A stretch of DNA of 64,000 bases from Ruminococcaceae bacterium YAD3003 (GCA_900107185.1 FNPA01000005.1:1-64000), one strand, 5' to 3'. Shown: positions 16,242-26,872, counted from the stretch's first letter. Numbers and translations are program-made. Notes: generated by a model from the letters alone, not told the origin.

Positions 16242-18612
16242 AAGCCTGTCCTCCGGGTAATATCGTATAGTTGCAGATTACATTGAATCCCATATCTGCG
16301 ATGGCATCCGCGTAAGACTGATCCAATACATTTTTCGGTCTGCCGTAGATCGAGCATGAACAGTCAACAGGATGAGGTACAACCAGCAGCTTTGTATTCT
16401 CACCCTTCTTGTCAGGTTTCATATCGAAAACAGCCTTGCCCGAGCAGAAATTGCACGGTCTCTGATTCCTTCCACATGCACAGAAATCAGACTGCATCCA
16501 GGGAATCAAACCATCAGAATGAATGATTACCGTAGAATTTGTTTTTTCAATATCGATTGTTTCTGTTAGCGTTCTTAAGTTAGCAATAACATCATCGGCA
16601 GATACTTCATAAGAAGGCATTACTGCATCAGCATATTCAAATGCATAAGCCAAAGATTTAGCACTGTAAATGTTAGTGCCTGCAGATGCAAAATGCTTCA
16701 GGTCTCCTCTAAGGAATTTCCTGTCAGTAAATAATCTCGAAGACATAACAGCAATAAACGCATTGCCGAGATCGTTCTTAAGATTTGTAATTACCGTATC
16801 GATAATCTTATTGAGTTTATCGTGATGGAAATCAGGCAACAACAGAACCATCTCAGTTCCATGATCTTTTACAAAACCAGTAACTGTCTGATAGAGCTCC
16901 GGTACTGCCAGATCGTAGATGCTGAATGCATAGATATCTGCGCCTTCTTCGAGCAGCTCCTCATTAAGTCTTAAGACGGGATATGTATACATATTCTTGA
17001 TCTCGCCGTAAGATTCAGATGTCTCACCATAGAATTCGGAATCTTCCACATAATCAGTGCCGTAACTCTTCTTAAATGAATTAACGACATTAACTTCGAG
17101 CTGCAGCAACAGATCACGTCTTAAGTTATTAATCGTGCTGACAGGACAACGGTATGTATCTGAACCTTCGAAAGCAACATCAACTACCTTAAAAGGTGTA
17201 TCCAGAGTCTTGCCTGCCTGTTCAATGATCCTGTCTTTATCTAATGGCTTACCGTCGTAGTCTTCAGGAATAGAGATAGTTGTATCAGCTGTTATATCCC
17301 CTGCTATACCGCCGATTACTGAAGCCTTGGCAATAATCTCGCTCTCATTGTTTTCGAGAGTGATCTTAATGGGAGTTCTTCTTAACTCCTGCTTTGAGAT
17401 AGCGATATCGTGATTCATGAGGAAAACTTCAAATCCGGGTTTAAGCTTCTTGATCATATCCGGATGAAGTCCCTTAATATCCATACCTGTAAGTCCCTGA
17501 TTGGTCTTGCCTACAGGGAATGAACAGATTTCTCTTGCGTTGTCGCGGATAGACAGGAAATCGCCTCTGTCGGGTTCTATGGCGCCTGACTTGATGCCGA
17601 CGGTAACTATTCCGTTTTTGTTGTCCAGACGGCTTATACGGCCGATTCTGACTCCGTACTTACCGGGATATTCGCCTGAGAGTAAACGATCGTCCTTGTT
17701 TCCGCTCAAATACTGTGAAGTAAAAGATCCGCCTCTGTTGAAGTTAACCAGAAGGTCAGCCTTAATCTCTTTGATCAGGTCGTTATTAAGATTGCCGTCG
17801 TAATATGCATCGATAAGTCTTCTGTAGCAATATACAGCTGATTTGACGTAATTGGCATCTCGCATTCTGCCTTCGATCTTAAGGCTCTTAACACCTGCAT
17901 TTATAAGTCTTGTGAGATAGTCAGTAACGTCTCTGTCTTTTGGTGAAATGAGATGACCTTCTCTTAATCTCAAGCCGTCATTTGAGAGTGAATATTCTTC
18001 ACGGCAAGGCTGAGCGCAAGAACCTCTGTTGCCTGATCTCGTTCCGCTTCTGTTCATTGCTGAGAATAAGCATAATCCTGATGCGCAAACGCAAACGGCA
18101 CCGTGAGCAAATACTTCTGTCTCGAGATCGTATTTTGCAGCAACCTTAGTGCGGTTCTCTATCTCATCACAGGATAACTCTCTCGGCAATACAACACGGT
18201 TTGCACCGAGTTCTTTTAGTTTCATGAATTCATCTGCAGAATAGACATTCATCTGAGTACTGCAGTTAATGATCACATCAGGAAAATCAGCCGCAAGTTT
18301 TGTAATCACGGCGAGGTCCTGGACGATAAGTCCGTCTATTCCGATATTAACTGCTTCTGCAATTGTCGGATAGAAAACCTCGAATTCTGAATCACTCATC
18401 AGAGTGTTTACTGCAAGGAAAACCTTGGATGATCTCGCGTGAGCATAGTTCACGCCTTCATCCAGTTCTTCAATAGTAAAGTTATCTGCTGATTGTCTTG
18501 CGGAATATTCTTTAAGACCCAAATAAATACTGTCAGCTCCGGCGTCGACAGCAGTCTTAAGAATAGAAAGATTACCTGCCGGAGCAAGCAGTTCAATTTT
18601 GTTCTTTATCAT
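16234..18612 (-). CDS. U32-family peptidase with C-terminal DUF3656-like extension
   Basis: A 792-residue protein of the U32 collagenase-like family. Members related to RlhA/TrhP act in RNA hydroxylation rather than proteolysis, so the name should be taken loosely. The N-terminal TIM-barrel starts IELLAPAGN and has the U32 signature around EVFAHGAVCVCASGLCLFSA. Cysteine-rich stretches near the C-terminus (CACGRNQRPCNFCSG) could bind a metal cluster. The start at 18612 (MIKNKIELLAPAGN) is chosen because the longer open frame only reads the upstream zapA-like gene in another frame. It overlaps that gene by 20 bases, a gene order common in Clostridia. Confidence 0.88.
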   Translation of the reverse strand: MIKNKIELLAPAGNLSILKTAVDAGADSIYLGLKEYSARQSADNFTIEELDEGVNYAHARSSKVFLAVNTLMSDSEFEVFYPTIAEAVNIGIDGLIVQDLAVITKLAADFPDVIINCSTQMNVYSADEFMKLKELGANRVVLPRELSCDEIENRTKVAAKYDLETEVFAHGAVCVCASGLCLFSAMNRSGTRSGNRGSCAQPCREEYSLSNDGLRLREGHLISPKDRDVTDYLTRLINAGVKSLKIEGRMRDANYVKSAVYCYRRLIDAYYDGNLNNDLIKEIKADLLVNFNRGGSFTSQYLSGNKDDRLLSGEYPGKYGVRIGRISRLDNKNGIVTVGIKSGAIEPDRGDFLSIRDNAREICSFPVGKTNQGLTGMDIKGLHPDMIKKLKPGFEVFLMNHDIAISKQELRRTPIKITLENNESEIIAKASVIGGIAGDITADTTISIPEDYDGKPLDKDRIIEQAGKTLDTPFKVVDVAFEGSDTYRCPVSTINNLRRDLLLQLEVNVVNSFKKSYGTDYVEDSEFYGETSESYGEIKNMYTYPVLRLNEELLEEGADIYAFSIYDLAVPELYQTVTGFVKDHGTEMVLLLPDFHHDKLNKIIDTVITNLKNDLGNAFIAVMSSRLFTDRKFLRGDLKHFASAGTNIYSAKSLAYAFEYADAVMPSYEVSADDVIANLRTLTETIDIEKTNSTVIIHSDGLIPWMQSDFCACGRNQRPCNFCSGKAVFDMKPDKKGENTKLLVVPHPVDCSCSIYGRPKNVLDQSYADAIADMGFNVICNYTILPGGQAYD

Positions 18613-19180
18613 CTGTCTTCTTAAATTTGGTGAACAGACCGGTGGATGCACTGTTAGCCAATTCTTCCATAGGAGTAGGCTTGATATCCGGCTTGTTCTT
18701 CTCTGCTTCGAGAGCACCCTTATTCTTGTAGTACATGAGCTCAGTCTTGAGAGCACTGTTCTCTGCTCTTAATGAGATAAGTCTGTCACATGCTTCAAAC
18801 AAAGACATGATGGCAGTTTTATTGGTTGCAATATAAGGGTTATTCTCTTTTGTTTCGTTATAGATCTCGTCGGCTAATGAACCGACCTTCATGATGCGGT
18901 CATAACCTGCATCTCCGCTTCTTACGAGATACTGTACACCGCCAATTGTAACCTGGGCACTCTGTTCCTTCTTCTCATCAGGATCCTTCTCAGGCTTTGT
19001 GCGTGCCTTGATCTTATCTTCTAATGTGATTACCTTCTTCTCAGTAACAGTCTTGGCCTTTATCTCGCCTTTGTAGAGCTGCTTGTATTCAACGATAGCG
19101 GGAGCATCATCCTTCTTACCCTTACGCTTGTAAGAGCCGTCAGAATATTTGCCTAACAAACTGGCATTAGATTTTCTCAT
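18593..19180 (-). CDS. zapA: ZapA-like cell division protein with long basic N-terminal extension
   Basis: ZapA binds FtsZ and promotes bundling at the division ring. Residues about 75-150 show the ZapA pattern: a short beta-hairpin VTIGGVQYLVRSGD, then a helix with IMKVGSLADEIYN and a coiled coil running through ACDRLISLRAENSALKTELMYYK. The protein is 195 residues, about twice the usual ZapA length, with a lysine-rich N-terminal part and a polar C-terminal tail. The linkage to a U32 peptidase gene supports the call. Confidence 0.75.
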   Translation of the reverse strand: MRKSNASLLGKYSDGSYKRKGKKDDAPAIVEYKQLYKGEIKAKTVTEKKVITLEDKIKARTKPEKDPDEKKEQSAQVTIGGVQYLVRSGDAGYDRIMKVGSLADEIYNETKENNPYIATNKTAIMSLFEACDRLISLRAENSALKTELMYYKNKGALEAEKNKPDIKPTPMEELANSASTGLFTKFKKTDDKEQN

Positions 19181-19237
19181 GTAAAAACCCCCGTAATTAT
19201 TAGAAGATATTTAATTATAGCACTAAAAGTTTTTCAA

Positions 19238-20044
19238 TTACGTTAAACGTAGTTGTTTATACAGCGACGCGAACTCTTCAGGCTTTAATTCCTCTGCCCT
19301 GGCATTGCCATTAATTCCCAAAATATTAAATGCGTCATCAATTGCTTCAGCATTGAAAACTGATGAAAGATTCTTCTTTAACAGCTTTCTTCTCATTGCA
19401 AAGCAAGTATTAACAAACTTCACGAAATCAGGAGATAAGATATCAGCTGACTCTTCCCTGCTGAAACTGATAACTGCAGATGTCGTTCTAGGCTGTGGAA
19501 CAAATGCAGTGTGTGGAACCTTAAATTCATAAGTGTACTTTCCATACAGAGTGCAAAGAATTGCCAGAGGACCATACTGTTTTGTATTGGGAGTACAGTC
19601 AATCCTCGCAATGGCTTCATCTTCTACCATGAATACCATACGGCGGGCGCCTGAATAATCAGAGAAGAGTTTCTTCATTATGTCTGTCATGACATAGTAA
19701 GGAATATTGCTTACGACGATATCAGCATCAATGATGTCGCTGCCATCAACTTTGAGAAAATCCTTATTGATAACAGTCACGTTATTCAGAGCAGACTTAA
19801 GATATTCTGCAATTCCGTTATCTATCTCGTATGCATAAAATCGAACTGTCAGTTCGGAAATAGGGATTGTAATACTGCCTAATCCCGGGCCGATCTCGAT
19901 TACTGTGTCTTCCCTGTTTATCCCGCACAAATCAACTATCTTCTGAATAATGTCTTCATCACAAAGGAAATTCTGCCCGAATTTACTTTGGGGCAGAATT
20001 CCTTCGTTAGACATTATCTCTTTTATAGTCTCTCTATTCATCAC
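19238..20044 (-). CDS. rsmA: 16S rRNA dimethyladenosine transferase RsmA (KsgA)
   Basis: RsmA dimethylates two adjacent adenines in the 3' terminal hairpin of 16S rRNA, a late step of small-subunit maturation. The 268-residue protein has the N-terminal KFGQNFLCDEDI, the SAM-binding VIEIGPGLGSIT and the catalytic motif SNIPYYV. The C-terminal helical domain with FAMRRKLLKKNL is intact. Its start overlaps the stop of purL by 4 bases. Confidence 0.95.
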   Translation of the reverse strand: MMNRETIKEIMSNEGILPQSKFGQNFLCDEDIIQKIVDLCGINREDTVIEIGPGLGSITIPISELTVRFYAYEIDNGIAEYLKSALNNVTVINKDFLKVDGSDIIDADIVVSNIPYYVMTDIMKKLFSDYSGARRMVFMVEDEAIARIDCTPNTKQYGPLAILCTLYGKYTYEFKVPHTAFVPQPRTTSAVISFSREESADILSPDFVKFVNTCFAMRRKLLKKNLSSVFNAEAIDDAFNILGINGNARAEELKPEEFASLYKQLRLT

Positions 20045-23000
20045 AGGAAGTAAGCAACACCTGATTCAAAGATCTTCTGGTACTTGTTACCGGGGATGTT
20101 CTTTGTAAGGTCTGACTCATATCTTTCTGTATGACCCATCTTACCCAGAACACGTCCGTCGGGTGATGTGATACCTTCAATTGCACAGATAGAACCGTTG
20201 GGGTTGAACTGTGTATCGGATGCATAGTTACCGTCAAGATCAACGTAGCATGTAGCGATCTGGCCGTTTGCAGCGAGCTTTCTGACGAGATCTTCAGAAG
20301 CTACGAACTTACCTTCACCGTGAGAGATCGGAATCTCATAGATCTCACCAGGTGTGCAGAGTGAGAGCCAGGGGCTCTTGTTTGTCATGATCTTTGTTCT
20401 TGAGTAAACATTCTGATGTCTGCCGATGTTATTGAATGTGAGCGTCGGGCTGTCAGGTGTCATGTCGCAGATCTTACCGAACGGTACGAGACCGAGCTTG
20501 ATAAGAGCCTGGAAACCGTTGCAGATACCGAGTGCAAGACCGTCTCTGTTATCGAGGAGGTCTGAAATGGCATCAGCGATACCGCTGTTTCTCAATGAAG
20601 CTGTAATGAACTTACCTGAACCTTCAGGTTCGTCACCTGCAGAGAATCCACCGGGGATCATGAGGATATTAGCTTCGCGGATCTTTGCAGCGAGTTCAGC
20701 GAATGATTCGTTGATATCGTTCTGGTTTCTGTTTCTTACAACGAAGATCTCAGCATCAGCACCTGCTCTCTCAAAAGCTCTGGCTGAATCGATCTCGCAG
20801 TTGTTACCCGGGAATACAGGAATGATAACCTTCGGCTTAGCACCCTTAAGAACTCCGGGAGCAGCCTTTGAAGGCTTACCGTCTGTATAAACGTCGATTG
20901 CAAAAGGCATCTCAGCTGGCTTTGATACTGTCGGGAAAATTCTTTCGAGCTTACCTTCATAAGCTTCAACAGCATCCTTACCTGAGAGCTTTGCACCTGC
21001 GAAAGTGAAGTCACCTGTGTCGTTTGTTGTACCGAGGAACTTACCGCCTGCCATTTCTACCTTATCTACAGCATTACCGTCAGCAGGGATAGCAACGATA
21101 ATTGAACCCAATGTCTTGGAGAAGAGATCAGATTCAGTAACCTTATCTGAGAAATCAAATCCTAATTTGTTACCGAAGCACATCTGTGCAACTCTTGCAG
21201 CAACACCGGCACTCTTCACTACTGCAGCATTTTTGATCTCACCGCGGTCGATCAATTCCTTAACAGCCTTGATGACTCTTAAAACGTGATCCTTCTTATA
21301 TGAACCCTTACCGTCTCTTGCGCACTTGATGAGGTAGAGCTTCTGGCCCTTACCTGTAAGTGTAGCTGTGATGACCTTATCTGTTGTTGTCATTCCAACA
21401 GCGAAAGATACGAGCGTCGGAGGTACGTGGATATCGTTGAATGTTCCGGACATTGAATCCTTACCGCCGATAGCTGCTGTACCGTAATCGAGCTGAGCCT
21501 TGTATGCACCGAGGAGTGCAGCAAGAGGCTTACCCCATGATTCAGCACCAGCCATTCTCTCGAAATATTCCTGGAATGTGAGTCTGGCCTTCAAAGGATC
21601 AACACCCATAGCGAGGAGCTTGAGAAGTGATTCAACTACTGAGTTGTAAGCACCTGCATAAGGGCTCCACTCTGTGTAGTAAGGATCGAAACCGTATGTC
21701 ATTACTGAGCAGTCGTGTGTTGTGCCGTGATCAAGGGGGATCTTTGCAGCCATACCTTCTTCAGGTGAATTCTGCATCTTACCGCCGTAAGGCCATACAA
21801 CTGTAGCAGCACCGATAGAAGAGTCGAATCTCTGGATAAGACCCTTTCGAGATGCACCTTCAAGTGAATTAAGTGTACCCTTGAGGCTCTCTGCAAAGTT
21901 GCCTTCAACAAAACCATTTGCAGGTGTATCAAGGAACTCTCCCTTGCCCTGAGGAACAACACTTGCTTCAGCATACTGTGTAGCACCGTTTGTATCGATG
22001 AAAGATCTCGGGAGGTCAACAATTGTGTTGCCGTTCCATACCATCTTCATGACGGGCTCAGCAGTAACCTCGGCAACTACAGTTGCTTCGAGGTTTTCCT
22101 TAGCAGCAGCAGCCATGAACTTATCAAGATCAGCCGGATGAACAACAACGGCCATTCTTTCCTGTGACTCGGAGATTGCGATCTCTGTGCCGTCAAGACC
22201 ATCATATTTCTTCGGAACTGCATCAAGGTTGATTGAAAGTCCTTCAGCGAGCTCACCGATAGCAACGGAAACACCGCCTGCACCGAAGTCATTACATCTG
22301 ATGATGAGTCTAGTAACGTCAGGGTTTCTGAAAAGTCTCTGGAGCTTTCTCTCTGTCGGAGGATTACCCTTCTGAACTTCAGAACCGCATGTAACAACGG
22401 ACTGTGTATCGTGAGCCTTGGATGAACCAGTTGCACCGCCGATACCGTCACGACCAGTTCTGCCGCCAAGGAGTACAACGATGTCTCCTGCCTGAGGTCT
22501 TTCTCTTACGATATTTGAAGCAGGAGCAGCACCTACAACGGCACCGATCTCCATTCTCTTTGCAACATAACCGGGATGGTAAACTTCATCAACCAAACCT
22601 GTAGCAAGACCAATCTGGTTACCATATGAAGAATATCCTGCAGCTGCAGTACGGACAAGCTTCTTCTGTGAGAGCTTACCCTTGAGTGTAAGTTCAACGG
22701 GAACTGTAGGATCGCCTGCACCAGTAACTCTCATTGCCTGATATACATAAGATCTGCCTGAGAGCGGGTCTCTGATTGCACCACCAAGACATGTAGCAGC
22801 ACCACCGAAAGGTTCGATCTCTGTAGGATGGTTGTGTGTCTCATTCTTAAACATGAAGATATAATCTTCAGGCTTACCGTCTACTTCGATTCTTACCTTG
22901 ATAGAGCATGCATTGATTTCTTCTGATTCATCGAGGTCAGCGAGCTTGCCGTCCTTCTTGAGTTTCTTGCCTGCGATAGTACCGATATCCATGAGGCAGA

Positions 23001-23826
23001 TAGGCTTTTTACTGATTCTCTCGCCGTAAACATCTTCTCTTGTTGCGAGATAATCCTTATATGTTTCCTTGATCTCAGCTGTGAGCTCGTCATCACCTTC
23101 AAACTTGATGTCTGTAAGGTTTGTAAGGAATGTTGTATGACGGCAGTGGTCAGACCAATATGTATCGAGAACTCTGATTTCTGTAACTGTAGGAACCCTT
23201 CCCTGCTCTTTGAAGAAATCCTGAACGAACTTAATGTCTGCAAAGCTCATTGCAAGTCCCATTGACTTTCTGAGTGATTCGAGATCTTCATCAGACATAG
23301 AATTAAATCCGTCAACATTAGCAACTGTAGTAGGAATATCGTACTTGTCGATGAGTGTTGCAGGCTTTTCTGCAGATGCTTCACGTGCTTCAACGGGGTT
23401 AATGAGGTAAGACTTGATCTTCTCCTTCTCATCTTCTGAAACAGAACCATAGAAAGCAATGATCCTGGCGCACTTAACGATAGGTCTCTCTTTTGCTGTC
23501 ATGAACTGGATGCACTGAGCAGCTGAGTCTGCTCTCTGGTCGTACTGACCGGGCAAAGACTCAACGATAAGAACATAAGCTGCATCACTAAGATCTACAG
23601 TCTCATCGTAAAGAATATCGACAGGCGGTTCGCTGAATACAACGGTTTTCGCATTGTCGAACTCTTCATCTGTTACGCCTGATACGTCGTAACGGTTGAT
23701 AACGCGAACCTTTTCGATGCCTGATACGTTTAGATCGTATTTAACATCATGGAGGATTCCGCCGGCTTCAACATTAAAGCCTTCTTTCTTCTCTGACAGT
23801 ACTCGTCTTACATCATTCTCGTTCAT
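20041..23826 (-). CDS. purL: Phosphoribosylformylglycinamidine synthase, single chain
   Basis: This enzyme converts FGAR, glutamine and ATP to FGAM in purine synthesis. At 1261 residues it is the fused form: a PurS-like N-terminal region, the PurL catalytic part with LDTYWSDHCRHTTF and the FKNETHNHPTEIEPFGGAAT segment spread over two homologous halves, and a C-terminal PurQ-type glutaminase. The glutaminase has IPVFPGNNCEID, the nucleophile cysteine in GICNGFQALIKLG and histidine/glutamate in SHGEGKF. No other purine genes are nearby, so it is separate from the pur operon. It lies 24 bases after htpG. Confidence 0.96.
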   Translation of the reverse strand: MNENDVRRVLSEKKEGFNVEAGGILHDVKYDLNVSGIEKVRVINRYDVSGVTDEEFDNAKTVVFSEPPVDILYDETVDLSDAAYVLIVESLPGQYDQRADSAAQCIQFMTAKERPIVKCARIIAFYGSVSEDEKEKIKSYLINPVEAREASAEKPATLIDKYDIPTTVANVDGFNSMSDEDLESLRKSMGLAMSFADIKFVQDFFKEQGRVPTVTEIRVLDTYWSDHCRHTTFLTNLTDIKFEGDDELTAEIKETYKDYLATREDVYGERISKKPICLMDIGTIAGKKLKKDGKLADLDESEEINACSIKVRIEVDGKPEDYIFMFKNETHNHPTEIEPFGGAATCLGGAIRDPLSGRSYVYQAMRVTGAGDPTVPVELTLKGKLSQKKLVRTAAAGYSSYGNQIGLATGLVDEVYHPGYVAKRMEIGAVVGAAPASNIVRERPQAGDIVVLLGGRTGRDGIGGATGSSKAHDTQSVVTCGSEVQKGNPPTERKLQRLFRNPDVTRLIIRCNDFGAGGVSVAIGELAEGLSINLDAVPKKYDGLDGTEIAISESQERMAVVVHPADLDKFMAAAAKENLEATVVAEVTAEPVMKMVWNGNTIVDLPRSFIDTNGATQYAEASVVPQGKGEFLDTPANGFVEGNFAESLKGTLNSLEGASRKGLIQRFDSSIGAATVVWPYGGKMQNSPEEGMAAKIPLDHGTTHDCSVMTYGFDPYYTEWSPYAGAYNSVVESLLKLLAMGVDPLKARLTFQEYFERMAGAESWGKPLAALLGAYKAQLDYGTAAIGGKDSMSGTFNDIHVPPTLVSFAVGMTTTDKVITATLTGKGQKLYLIKCARDGKGSYKKDHVLRVIKAVKELIDRGEIKNAAVVKSAGVAARVAQMCFGNKLGFDFSDKVTESDLFSKTLGSIIVAIPADGNAVDKVEMAGGKFLGTTNDTGDFTFAGAKLSGKDAVEAYEGKLERIFPTVSKPAEMPFAIDVYTDGKPSKAAPGVLKGAKPKVIIPVFPGNNCEIDSARAFERAGADAEIFVVRNRNQNDINESFAELAAKIREANILMIPGGFSAGDEPEGSGKFITASLRNSGIADAISDLLDNRDGLALGICNGFQALIKLGLVPFGKICDMTPDSPTLTFNNIGRHQNVYSRTKIMTNKSPWLSLCTPGEIYEIPISHGEGKFVASEDLVRKLAANGQIATCYVDLDGNYASDTQFNPNGSICAIEGITSPDGRVLGKMGHTERYESDLTKNIPGNKYQKIFESGVAYFL

Positions 23827-23850
23827 AAGGTCTCTCCTTGTGAAATTTAA

Positions 23851-25773
23851 TTACAGATTATCAGCGCTCTTAGAGAGCAATTCGGTATTGAACTTAAGGA
23901 ATCTCTCGAGGCCTTCACTGTCCAAAGAACCGTGAGCCAGTTTAGCCTGATCGTAGATGTGCTGAGCAAGTCTGTCAGCTTCTTCCTTCTTTGTGCCCAT
24001 TGATTCCAAAGCTTCAAGCTTTGTGATGAGCGGGCTGTCGGTATTAACGACGAGTTCTTCGGTTTCAGGGAACATGTCGTTTAATTCCTCTTCACTCATT
24101 GTACCCATAGATGACATCATTCTCTCATACTGGGCACGCATTTCCTTCATTCTTCTGTTGTGCTCTGCTTCACGGATAAGAGCAGGCAGATTATCTTTAC
24201 CCATTTCCTGCGCGAAAACAATGAGCTTGTCATTGCCTACAGCACTTCTGAAGAAATCTTTGAGCTTATTCTTTGTTTCCTCATCAGCCTCATTACCCGA
24301 GAGCTCTGAGTCAACACGCTTAAATCTATAGTCAGGCTTCTTCATTTCGAGATAGGACATGAAGTTGTTATCGATCTCTTCATCCATAACAACGACTTCA
24401 AATCCGTCATTCTTGCTCATCTCAACGTAAGCAGCCTGAGCCTTGGGATCAGTTGTATATCTGATCGTCTTCTTATCTTCTGTTGTAAGTTCTTCGATTG
24501 TCTTGTACTTATCGTCAACTGTCTTAAACAGGCAGATGCCGTCAACCTTCTCGTAGAACTTCTCTTCCTTCATCATGCCGTACTTAACGAATACAGCGAT
24601 GTCAGACCAGTATTTCTCGTAATCTTCTCTCTGCTTCTTGAACAGCTCATTAAGCTTATCTGATACCTTCTTAATGATGTGTCCTGAGAGCTTCTTTACA
24701 TATTCATCCTGCTGGAGTGCTGAACGTGAAACATTGAGCGGGAGATCAGAACAATCAAGGCATCCCTGCAAGAGGAACAGGAAATCAGGAATGATCTCTT
24801 CAATGTTATCTGCAACAAAGATCTGATGATTATAGATCTTGATCCTTCCATCCAAAGACTGATAGATGTTGTCTGTCTTCGGGAAATAAAGGATACCCTG
24901 CAATGTGAAAGGATAATCCATATTGAGGTGAATCCAGAACAGAGGATCTCTGCCATCGTTAAATACAGAATGATAGAACTGCTTATATTCCTCTTCTGTG
25001 CACTCGGAAGGCTTCTTTGTCCACAAAGGTGATTTATTGTTTACGGGAACATAAGAAACCGGTGAAGGTGTGTATGTTTCGCCCTTCTCTTCTGCTTCCT
25101 TCTTACGCTTCTGCTCTGACTCTTCATGGAGTCTGTCTGATTTTGTATCAACGAAATAGATGTCAGCGGGAGCAAAGTAGCAATACTTTCGAAGTGTCAT
25201 TCTGATAGTAGCTGAATCGAAGATCTTAATAGCATCCTCAGAAAGCTTCAGAGTAATGATCGTTCCTCTTGTCTCCTTATCTGAAGGAAGAATCTCAAAA
25301 TCCATACCGTCGTTGGACTTCCAGATTACAGGCTCAGCATCTTCCATGAAGCTCTTTGTGTTGATAGTAACTTCATCAGCAACCATGAATGCGGAATAGA
25401 AACCAAGACCGAAGTGGCCGATGATGCCTGTCTTATCAGTTGATTCCTGCTGGTACTTATTAACGAAATCAAGAGCACCGGAGAAAGCAATCTGGTTGAT
25501 GTATTTCTCAACCTCATTCTCGGTCATTCCGATACCGTTATCTTCGAATGATAATGTCTTGTTGTCATCATCATATGTAAGAGTGATCTTATACTCTGCA
25601 TCATCCTTCGGAGCCTTGCCCAATTCAACAAGTCTTCTGTGCTTTGAAATAGCATCAGCGCAGTTAGATACGAGTTCTCTTACGAAGATATCCTTATCCT
25701 CATAGAGCCATTGTCTTATAACCGGAAAAATATTCTCGGTCGTAACCGATATCTTTCCTGATTTAGCTTCCAT
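23851..25773 (-). CDS. htpG: Molecular chaperone HtpG (Hsp90)
   Basis: HtpG is an ATP-driven dimeric chaperone of the Hsp90 family in the cytoplasm. The N-terminal ATPase domain shows FVRELVSNCADAISKHRRL, SFEDNGIGMT and IGHFGLGFYSAFMVAD. The middle domain includes the LPLNVSRSALQQD segment, where the conserved arginine contacts the ATP gamma phosphate. The C-terminal part is shorter than in Enterobacteria, as common in Firmicutes (640 residues in total). An AGGTGG-type ribosome binding site precedes the start. No CIRCE or other heat-shock operator is seen in the 19-base gap to the aminotransferase gene. Confidence 0.95.
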   Translation of the reverse strand: MEAKSGKISVTTENIFPVIRQWLYEDKDIFVRELVSNCADAISKHRRLVELGKAPKDDAEYKITLTYDDDNKTLSFEDNGIGMTENEVEKYINQIAFSGALDFVNKYQQESTDKTGIIGHFGLGFYSAFMVADEVTINTKSFMEDAEPVIWKSNDGMDFEILPSDKETRGTIITLKLSEDAIKIFDSATIRMTLRKYCYFAPADIYFVDTKSDRLHEESEQKRKKEAEEKGETYTPSPVSYVPVNNKSPLWTKKPSECTEEEYKQFYHSVFNDGRDPLFWIHLNMDYPFTLQGILYFPKTDNIYQSLDGRIKIYNHQIFVADNIEEIIPDFLFLLQGCLDCSDLPLNVSRSALQQDEYVKKLSGHIIKKVSDKLNELFKKQREDYEKYWSDIAVFVKYGMMKEEKFYEKVDGICLFKTVDDKYKTIEELTTEDKKTIRYTTDPKAQAAYVEMSKNDGFEVVVMDEEIDNNFMSYLEMKKPDYRFKRVDSELSGNEADEETKNKLKDFFRSAVGNDKLIVFAQEMGKDNLPALIREAEHNRRMKEMRAQYERMMSSMGTMSEEELNDMFPETEELVVNTDSPLITKLEALESMGTKKEEADRLAQHIYDQAKLAHGSLDSEGLERFLKFNTELLSKSADNL

Positions 25774-25792
25774 TTATACCACCTCCAAATAA

Positions 25793-26656
25793 TTATCCGT
25801 TCAGTCTGTGCTTCTCGGCACTAATGTATTCAGATGTATAACCCTGATACATCTTCGAGATCATCTGCAAAACCTCATTGTCTGCAGACTTAAATTCGTA
25901 ATTATCAATGAATCTTACAGGCAAAATATCGAAAGGCGTGCTGGATACAAATACTGCATCTGTTTCAGGATCGAGCTCTTCAGGCTTAAATGTTCCGATC
26001 TGGAGCTCTAATCCTGAGCGTTTAAGCGCCTCCATTACTCTCTTACGGGTAATACCTATAAGGATCTTTTCATCAGGAGCGGAATAAACCTTACCGTTCC
26101 TGATAACAAACAGATTAGACATTGAACCTTCATAGAGCTTACCTTCGTTATCTGTAAGAACCAGCTCGAAAGGAAGTCCATGGTCATTTTCTTCCTTAAA
26201 CTTCTGATTAACAGTTGTCTTGTAGTCGCCCCTGAAGATCTTAAGATTAGGTGTCTTCCTCTCCCAATTCAAAATGCTGGTATTAATACCGTTCTCGAAA
26301 AGTTCTTTTCCGGGAAGCGTAATATCAGCCTCGTGTATAAGCAGTATTTCATTAGTAAGTACAATTCTTATAGAACCATCAACAACATTATCCATATCTA
26401 CAAAGCTGTATGCTTCAGATAAGATCTTTGCCGTGTCTACCGGAAAGTTCTCTAAGCCCTTAACGGACTTAACGAGTCTTGCCAAATGGTCCTCAACAAA
26501 TAAAAGAACACCGTCTTTTACTCTGATGGTCTCATAGTATATTCTGCATTCAACGGGTTTCTGGAGAGATTCGGTCAATTCCGAACTGACCCTGTAATAC
26601 TTGCCGCAATAAAGAAAACCCTTACCGGTAAGATGTTCCATCAACGGATAAGCCAT
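25793..26656 (-). CDS. Class IV PLP aminotransferase
   Basis: A 287-residue member of fold type IV (branched-chain amino acid, D-amino acid aminotransferases and aminodeoxychorismate lyase). The PLP-binding lysine is in GDYKTTVNQ, followed by the conserved ELVLTDNEGKLYEGSMSNLFVI. It starts a long minus-strand run through htpG, purL and rsmA. Which of the family reactions it catalyses cannot be decided from the visible residues; the neighbours give no strong hint. Confidence 0.85.
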   Translation of the reverse strand: MAYPLMEHLTGKGFLYCGKYYRVSSELTESLQKPVECRIYYETIRVKDGVLLFVEDHLARLVKSVKGLENFPVDTAKILSEAYSFVDMDNVVDGSIRIVLTNEILLIHEADITLPGKELFENGINTSILNWERKTPNLKIFRGDYKTTVNQKFKEENDHGLPFELVLTDNEGKLYEGSMSNLFVIRNGKVYSAPDEKILIGITRKRVMEALKRSGLELQIGTFKPEELDPETDAVFVSSTPFDILPVRFIDNYEFKSADNEVLQMISKMYQGYTSEYISAEKHRLNG

Positions 26657-26821
26657 TAGAGTCGTAAATCCCCTTGAGAATTATTCATTTGCATATTATG
26701 CCACATAAGATTGTATACAAAACGGTTGGTTTTTACAAAAGCGGAAAGTTAAAAACATGCACAAAAAATAATTAATTATTCTTATTTGAATTTATATGGC
26801 GACGAGATTAAAATCTTGTTG

Positions 26822-26850
26822 TTGACTTGTAGATAAAGCAAGTGTATGAT
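26822..26850 (+). promoter_or_regulatory. Promoter of argG
   Basis: TTGACT (26822-26827) and TATGAT (26845-26850) with a 17-base spacer, 54 bases upstream of argG. Confidence 0.8.
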
Positions 26851-26872
26851 ATGCGAAGTTTATACAGAACTT

